NCBI GenBank assembly: GCA_014654705.1
Contig: JACVZY010000118.1
Location: 53,367-117,366, forward strand
DNA from: Ignavibacteria bacterium
Lineage (GTDB): Bacteria > Bacteroidota > Ignavibacteria > Kapaibacteriales > UBA4661
Direction of reading: 5' to 3'
Length of the DNA stretch: 64,000 nucleotides
Both the position numbers and the translations under genes were made by a program. Within the stretch, counting starts at the first letter, position 1. Each line of letters starts with the position of its first letter. The notes beneath the pieces are model-generated. The model was not told the origin of the DNA. It saw only the letters and a program-made list of their open reading frames with translations, and did not search any database. This document shows, piece by piece, positions 8,859 through 18,730 of the stretch.

Positions 8859-9404
8859 TTATCGCTTGCGATAGACTTGGATATTGGAGAATACTCCGGT
8901 AAGAACAGCACCTGTCGTGCCTTTGCTTGAACCAAAGCCACTAGCAACCGTTGGTGGCGTGCCGGCTGGAGTTTCTGTTTGGACGACTTCATACAGCATT
9001 CGTGCTGGCGAAACCGATGTTTGTACCACATAAATACCTTGAGAACGAGCAACGGTTGGTGTTGCTTGGCGTATGTCAATTGTATAAATAGTTGCGCCAA
9101 GAGTATCTTTTGTGCCTTTGGCAACAGTATAGGTACCCGTAAAAGGAAAATTACCGTTTTTTGCGGAATACGATGTTACTGTGTAGGATCCGTCGGTTTT
9201 GAATGTAGCAAGAATCGAATCTGTTGCCAAAAGCGTTTTAAGCAATGGCGCTACATCAGCCGTCGAAGAAATCCATGTTCCCACAAGCCCGCCCGTAGCG
9301 TCTTGCTGGGTGTTGTTCGTGTTACCGCTATCGGTGCTGGAACTACAAGCAGCAACCCAAGCAGTGATGCCGACGGCAAGGACAAAGTTCAAAATGCGTT
9401 TCAT
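8859..9404 (-). CDS. Small lipoprotein, lipocalin-like size, unknown function
   Basis: The 181-residue product has a signal peptide with lipobox VAAC (Cys20), followed by a Ser/Thr/Asn-rich linker. The body reads GGLVGTWISS, then FKTDGSYTV and GTYTV. This is the pattern of the lipocalin-like/META-type beta-barrel lipoproteins common in Bacteroidota, which begin with a GTW motif. It is probably anchored in the periplasm or at the outer membrane. Function is not known. Confidence 0.75.
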   Translation of the reverse strand: MKRILNFVLAVGITAWVAACSSSTDSGNTNNTQQDATGGLVGTWISSTADVAPLLKTLLATDSILATFKTDGSYTVTSYSAKNGNFPFTGTYTVAKGTKDTLGATIYTIDIRQATPTVARSQGIYVVQTSVSPARMLYEVVQTETPAGTPPTVASGFGSSKGTTGAVLTGVFSNIQVYRKR

Positions 9405-9481
9405 AAAAAATGCTCCAAAAAAAATGAAAATAAAATGGTGAAAAGAGTTTGAATCTGATAGAGTATTGATTCGTTCGTAGT

Positions 9482-10336
9482 TTATTCGCTGTCAATAAAT
9501 CGTCGCAGCGCACCGGCAACGCTCTGCACGGCTGGCTGAAACATCATCGTGGCGTGATTTCCCGGAACTTCTTCGTATCGGCAGTACGCAAGTGCTGATG
9601 CGGTCTCGCGGGCATCGGCTTCGAGAAGTACGGGTGGCGCACTGGGAGTGCCATAGCCTTCAGGCGCACGTAGCAACAGAGCAGGTGCTTGCACCTTTGT
9701 GAGTCTGCTATACCAATCTTCGCCAAGCGCGTTGTTAACTGCCTCTGCCATGTTTGCGGCTTGCGGGCGGGTTGTAACTGTGCCGTCCTCGTGGACAAGT
9801 GCTTCGGCGCGAAAGTACGCTTCGTAAGCATCATCCCACGTGCCGCACAGATATGCCATTGACCGCATGGCGCTTAGATAGTCGTCCAGCGACGGGAAGA
9901 CTTTGCCGAGGCGGTCGAGCGAAGGCTGAATCAGTCTCCGCACCTCAGGGTGCAACTTGCCCGCAGCATCCAAAAGGATTGCCCGTTCTACGCGCTCACC
10001 ATATTCTGCCGCAAGAAATATCGTCAGCAAACCGCCAAACGAGTGCCCGCCGACGATGCAGCGTTCCAAGCCAAGCGCATCCATCAGCCCGATAACGTCC
10101 GCAGCGTGTTCCGCCATGCTGTACCCCGTGCTTGGCTTATCGCTCAGTCCGCGCCCGCGCAAATCTACCGCAATAACGCGATAGTCAGGCGCAAGCAAGT
10201 CCGCAAGCGGCTCGAATATCCGTGCATTCGCCGTTAGCCCGTGCAAAAGCAGGAGCGTTGAGCGCGTTGCCTCGGTGCTACCGCTATCGAGATAGTGGAG
10301 GCGGATGGCGGGAAGATTGATGAAAGCTGATTGCAT
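9482..10336 (-). CDS. Alpha/beta hydrolase
   Basis: A 284-residue cytoplasmic hydrolase without signal peptide. It shows LLLHGLTANARIF, the DLRGRGLSDKP motif, nucleophile Ser in GGHSFGG, and a C-terminal GNHATMM with the catalytic His. It sits 28 bases after another hydrolase gene (10365-11399) on the same strand, so the two are likely co-transcribed. The family includes esterases, haloperoxidase-like enzymes and C-C bond hydrolases; the exact reaction cannot be told. Confidence 0.88.
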   Translation of the reverse strand: MQSAFINLPAIRLHYLDSGSTEATRSTLLLLHGLTANARIFEPLADLLAPDYRVIAVDLRGRGLSDKPSTGYSMAEHAADVIGLMDALGLERCIVGGHSFGGLLTIFLAAEYGERVERAILLDAAGKLHPEVRRLIQPSLDRLGKVFPSLDDYLSAMRSMAYLCGTWDDAYEAYFRAEALVHEDGTVTTRPQAANMAEAVNNALGEDWYSRLTKVQAPALLLRAPEGYGTPSAPPVLLEADARETASALAYCRYEEVPGNHATMMFQPAVQSVAGALRRFIDSE

Positions 10337-10364
10337 TGGGCGAATATTTTTTTGAGTGTGATGC

Positions 10365-11399
10365 TTACGCTAAGTGCCCCAAGAGAGCACCAAGAAACGC
10401 TTCCGGCTTTTCGATGTGCGGCGAATGACCGCAATCTTCCAGAACCACTTCCGTGTATGCGCCGCCGTCACGCTTGTATTCATCGAGCGTGTGGCGAAGC
10501 TGGCTTACCATCGGCTGCGCGGGGTACGCCTCTGCACCCGGATAACCCGGCACAAAACCCAGTTGTCCCAAGTAGCCGAAATCAAAAAGTGACGTATCAG
10601 AAACAATTTGGTCGTCCGCTCCGCGAATCCAGAGGACAGGCGGTTTTGCGGGGATAGAGGCAAAAGCGCTGAGATTGCAGTATTTCGGCGAAATTGTATT
10701 GTTGATGCCTTTTGTGCCGGGCGCAAGCGTGGGCCAGTTCTCCGACGGTGTGAGGTCGCCCGGATAAAAGCCTTCGCCTGTGCGCGTGGAGAGCATACCG
10801 CCCACAAACGCATCTTCGCGCTCTTTCGCCACGCGGAAGGGCGGCTTGACGTAGAAGGTGTTCATCACATTGCGCGGGCTGTTTGGGTCTTCGTCCGTGG
10901 TATCTCCAGAGGCAAGGCGTTTGGTAAATTCAGGGTTTGCCGTGCCGCCGCCGGAACCTGCAAAGTCCGCAAAGGTCGGAGTGCCGCGCTCGTCTTTTGT
11001 TCCGCCGAATCCATAAGGCGACATGGCGCTTTCCAGCGTGAGCGAAAGCAAGCGGTCGCTGTGGTCAATGGCATATTGCATTGCTACGCCTCCGCCCAAC
11101 GACCAGCCGAGCAGATGGAATTTGGGAAGATTCAATGCTTCCGCGAAAGCGTGAATATCGTCCGCCCAGTCCTTCACGCCGCGCGTGGCATCAAGCGGAA
11201 GGGCTTCGGTATCGCCGTAGCCGCGCAGGTCGGGTGCAAGCGCGTAGTATTTGTCTGGCAGTGCGTCAATAAGGTCTTCCCAAAACACTGACGACGAGAC
11301 GTTGCCGTGAATGAGAATGACGGGCGTGCCGCTTGTCAAGCCATTTGTGCGGTAGTGTATGCGGAGGCGTGAGGTCTGGAGAATATGCGATTGAGTCAT
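10365..11399 (-). CDS. Alpha/beta hydrolase
   Basis: A 344-residue hydrolase. Motifs are VILIHGNVSSSVFW (oxyanion), APDLRGYGDTE, nucleophile Ser in GWSLGGG, acid Asp in RGADDQIV and His in CGHSPHIEKP. It has no signal peptide. A long insertion between the nucleophile and the acid (residues about 130-260, rich in Gly/Pro) probably forms a cap over the active site. It is likely in an operon with the hydrolase just downstream. Substrate unknown. Confidence 0.88.
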   Translation of the reverse strand: MTQSHILQTSRLRIHYRTNGLTSGTPVILIHGNVSSSVFWEDLIDALPDKYYALAPDLRGYGDTEALPLDATRGVKDWADDIHAFAEALNLPKFHLLGWSLGGGVAMQYAIDHSDRLLSLTLESAMSPYGFGGTKDERGTPTFADFAGSGGGTANPEFTKRLASGDTTDEDPNSPRNVMNTFYVKPPFRVAKEREDAFVGGMLSTRTGEGFYPGDLTPSENWPTLAPGTKGINNTISPKYCNLSAFASIPAKPPVLWIRGADDQIVSDTSLFDFGYLGQLGFVPGYPGAEAYPAQPMVSQLRHTLDEYKRDGGAYTEVVLEDCGHSPHIEKPEAFLGALLGHLA

Positions 11400-11471
11400 A
11401 ACATTGATAGTTGCTCAAAGTGAAAAAATGTACTGTACTATCGTGAAAACGTGCGGTTGATTGCGGCTGTT

Positions 11472-13778
11472 TTAATGCCCATGAATCACAATTTTTTTCA
11501 TAACAACGTTGCTACCGCTTGTAAGCCGTGCAGTGTAAATGCCGGGACGAAGTGCAGAACAATCAACGGTGAATAGTTCGCCCGAAAGCTCACGGCTTAT
11601 TATCTCATTGCCCAAGATGTCATATATGGCTATCTGCTTCCTGTACGCATCTTTCGGGCTGATGATGCTGATAATATCGTTTGCGGGGTTAGGGTACATC
11701 ACCCATTCTGTGCTGTTTTGCACATTGTTTTCTTCTTCAAGGGTAGAAAAGATGGCTTCATCATCATCACTGTTTCTTCGGGTAAAACCTTCTCCGCCTT
11801 GCGTGGCAATATTGACCTTAAAGGCTGCATCAAATGTGGTATAAGAAATTGCGTTGTACCAAAAATTTCCTCCCGAATAAGCATTGGATGGAGTGTAATT
11901 GATGGAAGCGCGGGTAAGCTGTACGGTATATTGGGTGTTTGCGTTTACGGCAAAAGGTGTGGTGAGTGTTATTGTTTGCCATCCGGAGCCGAGATTCATT
12001 CCTGTTTGCTGATAAAGTGGTGTACCGGAAACAGTATTGCCCGCAAAAATGCGTAACCCCGTATTGGTTGTTGCTTGTTGAAGCCGAAATGACGCACTGG
12101 TGATAGATCCTGCCTGAACAGTCGTGAATGACTGTGCAGTATTATCACTTGCAAGTATGGTAATAAACGTCGTACCGTTTAGTTGCTGGACGGTATAGCT
12201 TGATCCTGCGCTCGCGGCTGCCTGCGTTGTTGCGCTACCTTCATTGCTGTTTGCGGAACTACCTGCTCCATTATTTGCCCGAACCCGATAAAAATATGTC
12301 GTGCTTGCCGCAAGCCCTGTATTGCTAAAAGATGTGGTGTTTGCTCCCAGAGTCGCAATGCTCGCAAAGCCGCTTCCTGATGTAGCGGAACGCTCAACGA
12401 CATATCCTGTCTCATCGTTTGCATTATCTATCCAAGCAAGGTTGATTTGTGAACTGGATATTGCTGTAGCGCTGAGGTTCGTTGGTGCAGCAGGTGGATT
12501 TGCGGATGCTTGCTGGGTTGTCGCAGAAGCCTCATTGCTATTGGCGGAGCTTCCGGCAGCGTTCGTAGCGCGAATACGATAGAAGTAGGTGGTACTTGCT
12601 GCCAGCCCTGTATTGCTGAAAGATGTAGTATTTGCGCTGAGTGTGGCAATGCTTGCAAAGCCACTCCCCGATGTCGTGGAGCGCTCAACGACGTATCCTG
12701 TCTCATCGCTTGCATTGTCTGTCCATGTAAGATTTATTTGCGAGCTAGAACTTGCTGCGGCAGCCAAATTACTTGGTGCAGCAGGCGGTGTAGGCGGTGT
12801 AGTGTTCAGAATACCAAAAAAATCAGCAGCCCAGTATGAAGAAAAAAAGTTTTCGTCCGCGGAATAACCGCCTGTTTGACCACCCTGCTTTACTCCTGTG
12901 CCCGGATCAACAGAGATGGCGTGTCCCATGCCAGCAATGTCATAAGTGATGACAACAGCTTGCCCGCCCGAGTTGTTATAGACACGTCGGGTAATATCCG
13001 GTACACCGTCAAACGATGTGTTGGTCTGGTCTGCCGTTGCGTCTGCGCCATGAACATCCGTCCATTGTTCGGCAAGTTCTGTCAAGTTCATTGGGCGGAC
13101 AGTGAAATCGTTTGTCCCATGAAAAACAGACATTTTGGGCCACGTGCCTGAAAACGAAGGGTTCTGGTTGCGCACGAGGTTTCCCCACTGCTGCGGCGTG
13201 TTGTTTACGCCCGGACTCATTGCTTGAAAGGCTGCACTGGTGCCAATTCCTGCCCGATATGGTAGTCCTGCCATAACCGCACCGCCTTGAAAAACGTCAG
13301 GGTAAGTGGCACACATAACGGCGGTCATGCCACCACCGGCAGAAAGCCCCGTTACATAAACCCGAATTGGGTCTATCGAATGATTGGCTTTCATGTTATC
13401 GGTCATTTGCTTAATAGAAAGCGCCTCGCCCTGTCCTCTGGAAATGTCGCCATTTTCAAACCAATTAAAGCATCGAGAAGAGTTATTAGAGCTGCTTTGT
13501 TCGGCATAAACTACGTAAAATTTATAGGTGTTTGCAAGGGTGTTCCATCCTGTTTCATTCGCATATTGTGACGCAGTCTGCGTACAGCCGTGCAAAACGA
13601 CGACGAGCGGCGCATTAGCAGGAACGTTGGCAGGAACGTATTTGTACATCGCAAGTGCGCCCGGGTTAGAGCCAAAACCGGTTACCTGTGTTAATTGAGC
13701 AAGAACGCTTCCGGTCATCAGCATAGCTATAAGAACAAGCACGATGGCTTTGAGAACGGGTAATTTTGACGTTTTCAT
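11472..13778 (-). CDS. Secreted PHB-depolymerase-type esterase with two FN3 domains and a T9SS sorting domain
   Basis: Start at ATG 13778 (768 residues) is preferred because a signal peptide begins there (ends SVLAQ, residue 28). Residues 30-325 are the esterase/PHB depolymerase catalytic domain: HGCTQT (63-68) for the oxyanion, Ser146 in GLSAGG, Asp224 in GTNDFTV and His286 in GMGHAIS. Two near-identical fibronectin III repeats follow (about 332-515), then a beta-sandwich of choice-of-anchor type. The C-terminus (YPNPANDIISI near residue 690 to the end) is a type IX secretion sorting domain. It should be a cell-surface or released polyester hydrolase. The genome region also encodes PHA synthesis at 19.6-22.3 kb. 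Confidence 0.88.
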   Translation of the reverse strand: MKTSKLPVLKAIVLVLIAMLMTGSVLAQLTQVTGFGSNPGALAMYKYVPANVPANAPLVVVLHGCTQTASQYANETGWNTLANTYKFYVVYAEQSSSNNSSRCFNWFENGDISRGQGEALSIKQMTDNMKANHSIDPIRVYVTGLSAGGGMTAVMCATYPDVFQGGAVMAGLPYRAGIGTSAAFQAMSPGVNNTPQQWGNLVRNQNPSFSGTWPKMSVFHGTNDFTVRPMNLTELAEQWTDVHGADATADQTNTSFDGVPDITRRVYNNSGGQAVVITYDIAGMGHAISVDPGTGVKQGGQTGGYSADENFFSSYWAADFFGILNTTPPTPPAAPSNLAAAASSSSQINLTWTDNASDETGYVVERSTTSGSGFASIATLSANTTSFSNTGLAASTTYFYRIRATNAAGSSANSNEASATTQQASANPPAAPTNLSATAISSSQINLAWIDNANDETGYVVERSATSGSGFASIATLGANTTSFSNTGLAASTTYFYRVRANNGAGSSANSNEGSATTQAAASAGSSYTVQQLNGTTFITILASDNTAQSFTTVQAGSITSASFRLQQATTNTGLRIFAGNTVSGTPLYQQTGMNLGSGWQTITLTTPFAVNANTQYTVQLTRASINYTPSNAYSGGNFWYNAISYTTFDAAFKVNIATQGGEGFTRRNSDDDEAIFSTLEEENNVQNSTEWVMYPNPANDIISIISPKDAYRKQIAIYDILGNEIISRELSGELFTVDCSALRPGIYTARLTSGSNVVMKKIVIHGH
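12225..12788 (-). repeat. Tandem duplication encoding two fibronectin III domains
   Basis: Two units of about 280 bp encode FN3 domains that share long identical runs such as ETGYVVERS, SGSGFASIATL and NTTSFSNTGLAASTT. The similarity also holds at DNA level, pointing to a fairly recent internal duplication or gene conversion. Confidence 0.85.
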
Positions 13779-14076
13779 GGAGTAGAGAGGAAAAAGGAAA
13801 AGAAATTTGTTAGTTGGTCGTAAGCATGATAAACTGAACACTCAAATAAATGGAACACTCAAACCAAATAGTGCTTTATAGCGTTTCACGGGATTTCCTA
13901 TGTACACTACCAAGCAACGTATCCTCTCTGAAATTGCAGCAGGTTCCATCAGTTCATGGTATTGATATATTGTTTATACCCTTCGTAATGGGACATATAA
14001 CGTTGGGGAGTGCGAAGAGGTTCAAATGCCCTAATGCAGACAAATTCTTACGTGTGATATGCGTTTGCGTTTCTAG

Positions 14077-15594
14077 CTATCCACTTTGCCCTTGTTTCAA
14101 GCGTTTACGGTCAATTTTCCCCGTATCGCTTTTGGGCAGTTCCGGCACAAATTCCACATACTTGGGGATTTTATACTTTGCCAGATTGCCCGTGCAATAC
14201 TGAAGAACTTCTTCTGCAGTGAGCACCGATGCGGTCTTCAGGGCGACAAATGCTTTGCCGACCTCGCCCCATTTTTCGTCGGGAACGCCTATGATTGCTA
14301 CTTCTTGAACACTTTCGTGTGTGCTGATGAATTTTTCCACTTCGGCGGGATAAACATTTTCGCCGCCGGAGATGTACATATTTTTCTTTCTGTCCACCAC
14401 GTAAAAATAGCCTTCGCTGTCTTGCCGCACGATGTCGCCGGTATAGAACCAGCCGTCCTTAATTGTTTCTGCCATTGCTTTCGGATTATTGCGGTAACCG
14501 GGCGTAACGACTGCTCCGCGCAAGATAAATTCCCCTTCTTCGCCTTGCGGAACGTCGTTGCCGTTGTCGTCCACCACGCGGGCTTCGAGGTAGAAATTGA
14601 GTGTCCCGATAGAACCGATTTTTCGCGCCGAATCGTCTTGATGAAGCGAGGTAACGCTTGGACCTACTTCCGTCATGCCGAAACCTTGACGGATAGGAAT
14701 ACCGCGCTCTTGCCACTCGGTGATAACGGGCAAAGGAAGCGGCTCACCACCGATGATGAAATACCGCACTGATGACAAATTGACGGTATGAAACAACGGC
14801 GATTCTTTCATCATCTGAATCATCGTCGGTACTGCCATAAACATCGTTGCTTTTTCAGATTCGAGCAGTTTGAGCACAGCGTCAGCATCAAATTTTTGCA
14901 TGATGGTAAAGGTCGCGCCGTGATGCAGAAACGGCGTAGGAATGACGTTCCAGCCGCCGGTATGAAAGGGCGGTGTGCAAATAATGGAGCTGTCTTGGGA
15001 GGTAATATCAAGTCGCAAATGGGTGTTGATGGAGTTCCAAAAAAGCATTCCGTGGGTGTAGAGTGCGCCTTTCGGGAAGCCCGTCGTGCCGGAGGTGTAG
15101 AGAATAAATATCGGGTCGTCGTCGGCAATATCGGTGAGCGCGGGAAACGAGTATGCACTCTCGCGGCGGCTATACACGTCCTCAGCAAACGCTTCCATGG
15201 ACAGTTTGTGCGCCACGTCTTGATAGTGCGCACAGGCTTCGACAAGCGGCTGAAATTTTGCTTGAGTAATAACAAGCGAAGGCGCAGAATCCGAAAGCAA
15301 AAAGTCAATTTCGCGGGCAGAAAGGCGGTAATTGAGCGGTGCGAGGACGATACCTGTTTTTTGCGCCGCAGCGAAAAGAACGAAGTATTCAAGGCATGAT
15401 TCCGCTAATACGGCAACGCGGTCGCCTTTTCGGAGACCTTTATCGGTCAGCATTTGCGCCACGTGATTGCCGAGCGTGTTCAGTTCGCGGTAGGTGAGCG
15501 AACGCCCGGTTTCATACTCTTTGACCGACGGTTTATTGGTAGCGTAAAGCGCCCATTTTCCTATCCAGTCGCGGTGTGTGTTCGTCGTAGTCAT
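14077..15594 (-). CDS. Acyl-CoA synthetase (long-chain fatty-acid-CoA ligase family)
   Basis: A 505-residue member of the ANL superfamily of adenylating enzymes. The P-loop-like motif ILYTSGTTGFPKG is near residue 170. The segments GFGMTEVGPS (A5), GWFYTGDIVRQDSEGY (A7) and DRKKNMYISGGENVYPAEVE (A8) are all present, and the C-terminal catalytic Lys lies in PKSDTGKIDRKRL. It converts a carboxylic acid, ATP and CoA to acyl-CoA. Its neighbours (PHA synthase, depolymerases, hydrolases) suggest it activates fatty or hydroxy acids. It precedes no operon partner; the chemoreceptor gene lies 17 bases upstream on the same strand. Confidence 0.9.
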   Translation of the reverse strand: MTTTNTHRDWIGKWALYATNKPSVKEYETGRSLTYRELNTLGNHVAQMLTDKGLRKGDRVAVLAESCLEYFVLFAAAQKTGIVLAPLNYRLSAREIDFLLSDSAPSLVITQAKFQPLVEACAHYQDVAHKLSMEAFAEDVYSRRESAYSFPALTDIADDDPIFILYTSGTTGFPKGALYTHGMLFWNSINTHLRLDITSQDSSIICTPPFHTGGWNVIPTPFLHHGATFTIMQKFDADAVLKLLESEKATMFMAVPTMIQMMKESPLFHTVNLSSVRYFIIGGEPLPLPVITEWQERGIPIRQGFGMTEVGPSVTSLHQDDSARKIGSIGTLNFYLEARVVDDNGNDVPQGEEGEFILRGAVVTPGYRNNPKAMAETIKDGWFYTGDIVRQDSEGYFYVVDRKKNMYISGGENVYPAEVEKFISTHESVQEVAIIGVPDEKWGEVGKAFVALKTASVLTAEEVLQYCTGNLAKYKIPKYVEFVPELPKSDTGKIDRKRLKQGQSG

Positions 15595-15611
15595 AGCGCG
15601 TGGTTGGTTCT

Positions 15612-17642
15612 TTAGTTCAGGATATTATTGTTGAGCTTTTTAAGTCGTTGCTGCGTGAGCAAGGCGCGTCCTTGTACAGTTGCGGTCGTGTGTTCGGCGA
15701 ACCGCTCTTCGCTCTCTTCGCCGAGAATTTCAAGCGAGTGTGCATCTACTTTGAACATACTGACTAATGCTTGCAGGCTTGCGGTGAGGCGATTCAGTTC
15801 GCCCGTCGCAGTGGCGATGTCGTGCGTTTCTTGAGCAGTCTTGTCGGTTACGCGGCTGATGTTATTGACGCTTTGGGCAATCACGTCGCCCGCATCGGCA
15901 AGTTGTTCGCCGGAGAGTGCTACACCTGCAATCAAGTGTTCCACCTCGTCCATTTGCTGGATAATTTTGGAAAGCGCGATTTCTGCTTGCGCGGCAAGAG
16001 CTTTTTCACGCTCCACTTCTTGAGTGCCGCGCTCAATGGACTGCACGGCGCGAGCGGTGTCGCGCTGAATGTGTTGCACCATGAGAGCAATATCTTTGGT
16101 AGATTTGACGGTCTTCTCGGCAAGTTTGCGTACTTCATCAGCAACGACCGCGAAGCCGCGTCCTTGCTCGCCTGCGCGGGCAGCTTCGATGGCGGCATTA
16201 AGCGCAAGGAGATTCGTCTGAGCGGCGATATCGTTGATGATTTCCAAAATTTCGCGCACCTGTTCGTTGCTTTTGCGGAGTTCTTCTATCATTGAAGCCG
16301 ATTCCATGACGGCATCGGTCACTTTACTGATTCCGCTGATGGTCTCTTGCATCACGCGCCCGCCTTCGTGTGCATTTTCACCGGCTTTGCGGGCTGTTTC
16401 GGAGGCATGCTGGGCGTTGTCGCGGTTAGCAGTAATAGTGCGCGTCATTTCTTCGATAGCGCTGGAAATTTGATAGGTTTGGTTGCGTTGCTCATTCGTT
16501 CCTATTGCAATCCGCTCTGTGCCTGCGCAAATTTCCTCGGACGAGGAGGATACTTGGCGCGAGAGTTTCAGCACTTCCGCCAGAACAAGGCGTGTTTTGT
16601 GAACGGCTTCGTTGAATCCGTCGTAGAGTTGTTTGATGTTGTCATTGTTGCGGGAGTGGAGAAGCACGGTCAAATCGCCATCAGCAAATTTGTTCATTTC
16701 CTTCAAGATAGCTTGAATACTGATATCGAGGTATTCCTTTTGCTCAAAAATTTCACCTTTTGCGGTTTGTGCTTCCTGGGCAGCAGATTCGGCTTCGGTA
16801 CTCTTTTGGCGAACTTCTTCCACAAAACGATTGATACTTTGAATCATAGCATTAAAGGAGTGTCCCAAATCGCCGATTTCATCACGTGAAACAACCTGCA
16901 CTGCCACATTTTCCTCGCCGTTGCTTACCTTCTGCGCTGCACGGCTGAGTCGCTTGATAGAACGCGATAAATGCCATGCCATAAACAACCCAAAAGCAAT
17001 GCCGATGCCTGCACCAACGCTAATGGCAAGAATATTTTCCAACCAAAGACGGCGTACTTCCACTTCGACCTCATCCACGTAAATACCGCTTCCGATGATC
17101 CATCCCCATGACGGCAGAAGTTTGACAAAAGATACTTTCGCATAGAGTTTGCCGCTTTTGTCGCCGGGCTTACCGGTTGTGTATTCCACAAAACCCTCAG
17201 CACTAGGCGTGGAGCAGGCTTGCACGATGGCATTCATAATGGGATAGAGGCGTTTGAAGCGCGGGTGTTCTGCCATGGTCGTGAGGGACATTCCTTCCAG
17301 TTCCGCTACAAAAGGATTCATCACAAATTCGCCGCGCATATTGTTAATCCAGACGTATTCTTGCCCTTTGTAGCGGATATGACGGAGACGCTCTTTCGCT
17401 TGTACTTGTGCCTCTTCGAGTGTCATCGCACCTGATTGTGCCTTGCTCTCATATTCATGCACAACGGAATATGCTGTCTGAACCACGTGCTGCACCGCCT
17501 CGCGCTTTTCGCCCATCAATCGATGCTCGATAAACGGTAGGAAATAGAATATCGTCACGGCAGTCGGAGGAATGCCCGTCAGGAGGATAACAATCACGAC
17601 TTTGGTGAAGAGTTTCCAATCACGGAATGGCTTGACAATCAT
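15612..17642 (-). CDS. Methyl-accepting chemotaxis protein with Cache sensor domain
   Basis: ATG 17642 gives 676 residues; the frame runs up to a TTG at 17684. Two membrane helices (residues about 15-40 and 190-215) enclose a periplasmic single-Cache domain ([16 protein letters not shown] near residue 110). Then come a HAMP domain and the signalling domain, with its hairpin tip reading [25 protein letters not shown] in the central part. sCache receptors typically sense small carboxylic acids. A palindromic operator candidate (17822-17841) lies about 180 bases upstream, so the gene may belong to the same regulon as the PHA genes. It is followed closely by the acyl-CoA synthetase gene. Confidence 0.92.
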   Translation of the reverse strand: MIVKPFRDWKLFTKVVIVILLTGIPPTAVTIFYFLPFIEHRLMGEKREAVQHVVQTAYSVVHEYESKAQSGAMTLEEAQVQAKERLRHIRYKGQEYVWINNMRGEFVMNPFVAELEGMSLTTMAEHPRFKRLYPIMNAIVQACSTPSAEGFVEYTTGKPGDKSGKLYAKVSFVKLLPSWGWIIGSGIYVDEVEVEVRRLWLENILAISVGAGIGIAFGLFMAWHLSRSIKRLSRAAQKVSNGEENVAVQVVSRDEIGDLGHSFNAMIQSINRFVEEVRQKSTEAESAAQEAQTAKGEIFEQKEYLDISIQAILKEMNKFADGDLTVLLHSRNNDNIKQLYDGFNEAVHKTRLVLAEVLKLSRQVSSSSEEICAGTERIAIGTNEQRNQTYQISSAIEEMTRTITANRDNAQHASETARKAGENAHEGGRVMQETISGISKVTDAVMESASMIEELRKSNEQVREILEIINDIAAQTNLLALNAAIEAARAGEQGRGFAVVADEVRKLAEKTVKSTKDIALMVQHIQRDTARAVQSIERGTQEVEREKALAAQAEIALSKIIQQMDEVEHLIAGVALSGEQLADAGDVIAQSVNNISRVTDKTAQETHDIATATGELNRLTASLQALVSMFKVDAHSLEILGEESEERFAEHTTATVQGRALLTQQRLKKLNNNILN

Positions 17643-17821
17643 ACTACACACACCTTCAAAAACACCATCAAGAGAAACACACAAACAAAAATTATATATC
17701 CGAATGCCTAACAGGATAGCTCAAGAGCCATTATCACACCACACAAATTTTTTGTACGCCAAGAGTACGAGATTCAACTGATTGATTTTTTGTCTTGTTT
17801 GATAATTTAGTTCGTTTAGTT

Positions 17822-17841
17822 TGTTTGAAATTTTTCAAACA
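17822..17841. promoter_or_regulatory. Palindromic operator candidate 1 (TGTTTGA-N6-TCAAACA)
   Basis: A perfect inverted repeat with 7-base arms and a 6-base A/T spacer. It lies upstream of the chemoreceptor gene (start 17642) and downstream of the SDR terminator, in a 350-bp AT-rich intergenic stretch with no other gene. The core GTTTGA-N6-TCAAAC is the same as in the two sites at 22326-22345 and 22457-22484. Confidence 0.6.
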
Positions 17842-17858
17842 TTGTTTTGATAGAAAAA

Positions 17859-17874
17859 GCCGTAACGCTACGGC
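17859..17874 (-). terminator. Intrinsic terminator for the SDR transcript
   Basis: GCCGTA / TACGGC with a 4-base loop; on the minus strand it is followed by TTTTTC. It lies about 120 bases after the stop of the halohydrin-dehalogenase-type gene. Confidence 0.65.
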
Positions 17875-17992
17875 AACAATCATTTACGTAACTTTTTGCT
17901 AGAACTTACCTTCTTACGTCATACGAATTTACAAGAGTTTTACGATTATACAACAAGAATTTTATGCTAAGAATTTTTTTTTCTTTTTTGCC

Positions 17993-18673
17993 TTATCGAA
18001 TCACCCAACCACCTGCAAGAGGAAAAACTTGCCCTACAAAACAATGCGCCGCATCAGAACAAAGGTAGGCAACCAAAGCTGCATCCTCGTGGGCAGCTAC
18101 CAATCGTCCCAAGGGAACTTCACGCTTCAAGCGTTCCTGAAAGCGAGGATTTGCCTGCGTTTCAGTTGGAAAATAGGTCGGATTGTCAACAAAATTCTGC
18201 GCGATTGCATTGACTTGGATGTTGTGTGCTGCAAGTTCAACGCCGATTGCCTGCACGTACGATAGCTGCGCGCCTCGTGCTGCGCTATATGTAGAAGCTC
18301 TGTTTATTCCTCGTAGTGCAGATGCACTGCCAATCACAATGATTTTACCGGAACGGCGCTCCATCATTTGCGGGAGTACTGCTCGAACCAAGCGCGGAAG
18401 AGGGTGAACAAGGGCATCGAAAACAGTTTTCCATTCATCCTCTTCCACTTCCTGAACACGTGTGGAAGGAGCAGGCAATGCCAAATTTGCAATCAGAATG
18501 TCAATCTCACCACATTCGGCAATCAAGTTTTTCGGGGCTTCCGGTGAGGTGATTGCGCCCGATTGCTTGAGGACGATTGCACCTTGCTCTTGAAGAAATG
18601 TACAAATCGCCGGTCCCATAAATTCATCGGCTTGGGTAACGAGGATACGCTTATTCTGAATGGCAAAGTTCAT
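17993..18673 (-). CDS. Halohydrin dehalogenase-type short-chain dehydrogenase relative
   Basis: The 226-residue product has an SDR fold but not the SDR cofactor and catalytic signatures. Instead of TGxxxGxG it has T13-x4-F18-x-G20 (TQADEFMG). Instead of S-Y-K it has S116-x12-Y129-x3-R133 (GSAS ... STYSAAR). Both are the diagnostic motifs of halohydrin dehalogenases (HheA-HheG families), which form epoxides from vicinal haloalcohols without NAD(P). The C-terminal part (YFPTE near residue 170, GQVFPLAGGW near the end) also resembles HheC. The gene starts 58 bases downstream of the GbsR-type regulator gene on the same strand. Seen: the motifs; inferred: the activity. An ordinary but degenerate SDR is the alternative. 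Confidence 0.72.
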   Translation of the reverse strand: MNFAIQNKRILVTQADEFMGPAICTFLQEQGAIVLKQSGAITSPEAPKNLIAECGEIDILIANLALPAPSTRVQEVEEDEWKTVFDALVHPLPRLVRAVLPQMMERRSGKIIVIGSASALRGINRASTYSAARGAQLSYVQAIGVELAAHNIQVNAIAQNFVDNPTYFPTETQANPRFQERLKREVPLGRLVAAHEDAALVAYLCSDAAHCFVGQVFPLAGGWVIR

Positions 18674-18730
18674 GGTCTTTCCTGTCTGTTCACTACGTCA
18701 TTCTTGTTTCTCAACTCAACTACACATTCC

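Noticed and set aside
12225..12788. CRISPR-like tandem repeat
   Set aside because: The two 280-bp units are in-frame FN3 domains, too long and too few for a CRISPR array.
14086..14772. Plus-strand frame of 228 residues opposite the acyl-CoA synthetase gene
   Set aside because: It is an antisense shadow: the minus strand has all the adenylation motifs.
17993..18673. Acetoacetyl-CoA reductase (PhaB) for the PHA pathway
   Set aside because: It lacks the NADP-binding glycine motif and the catalytic Lys. The S-Y-R triad and T-x4-F-x-G motif point to halohydrin dehalogenase instead.
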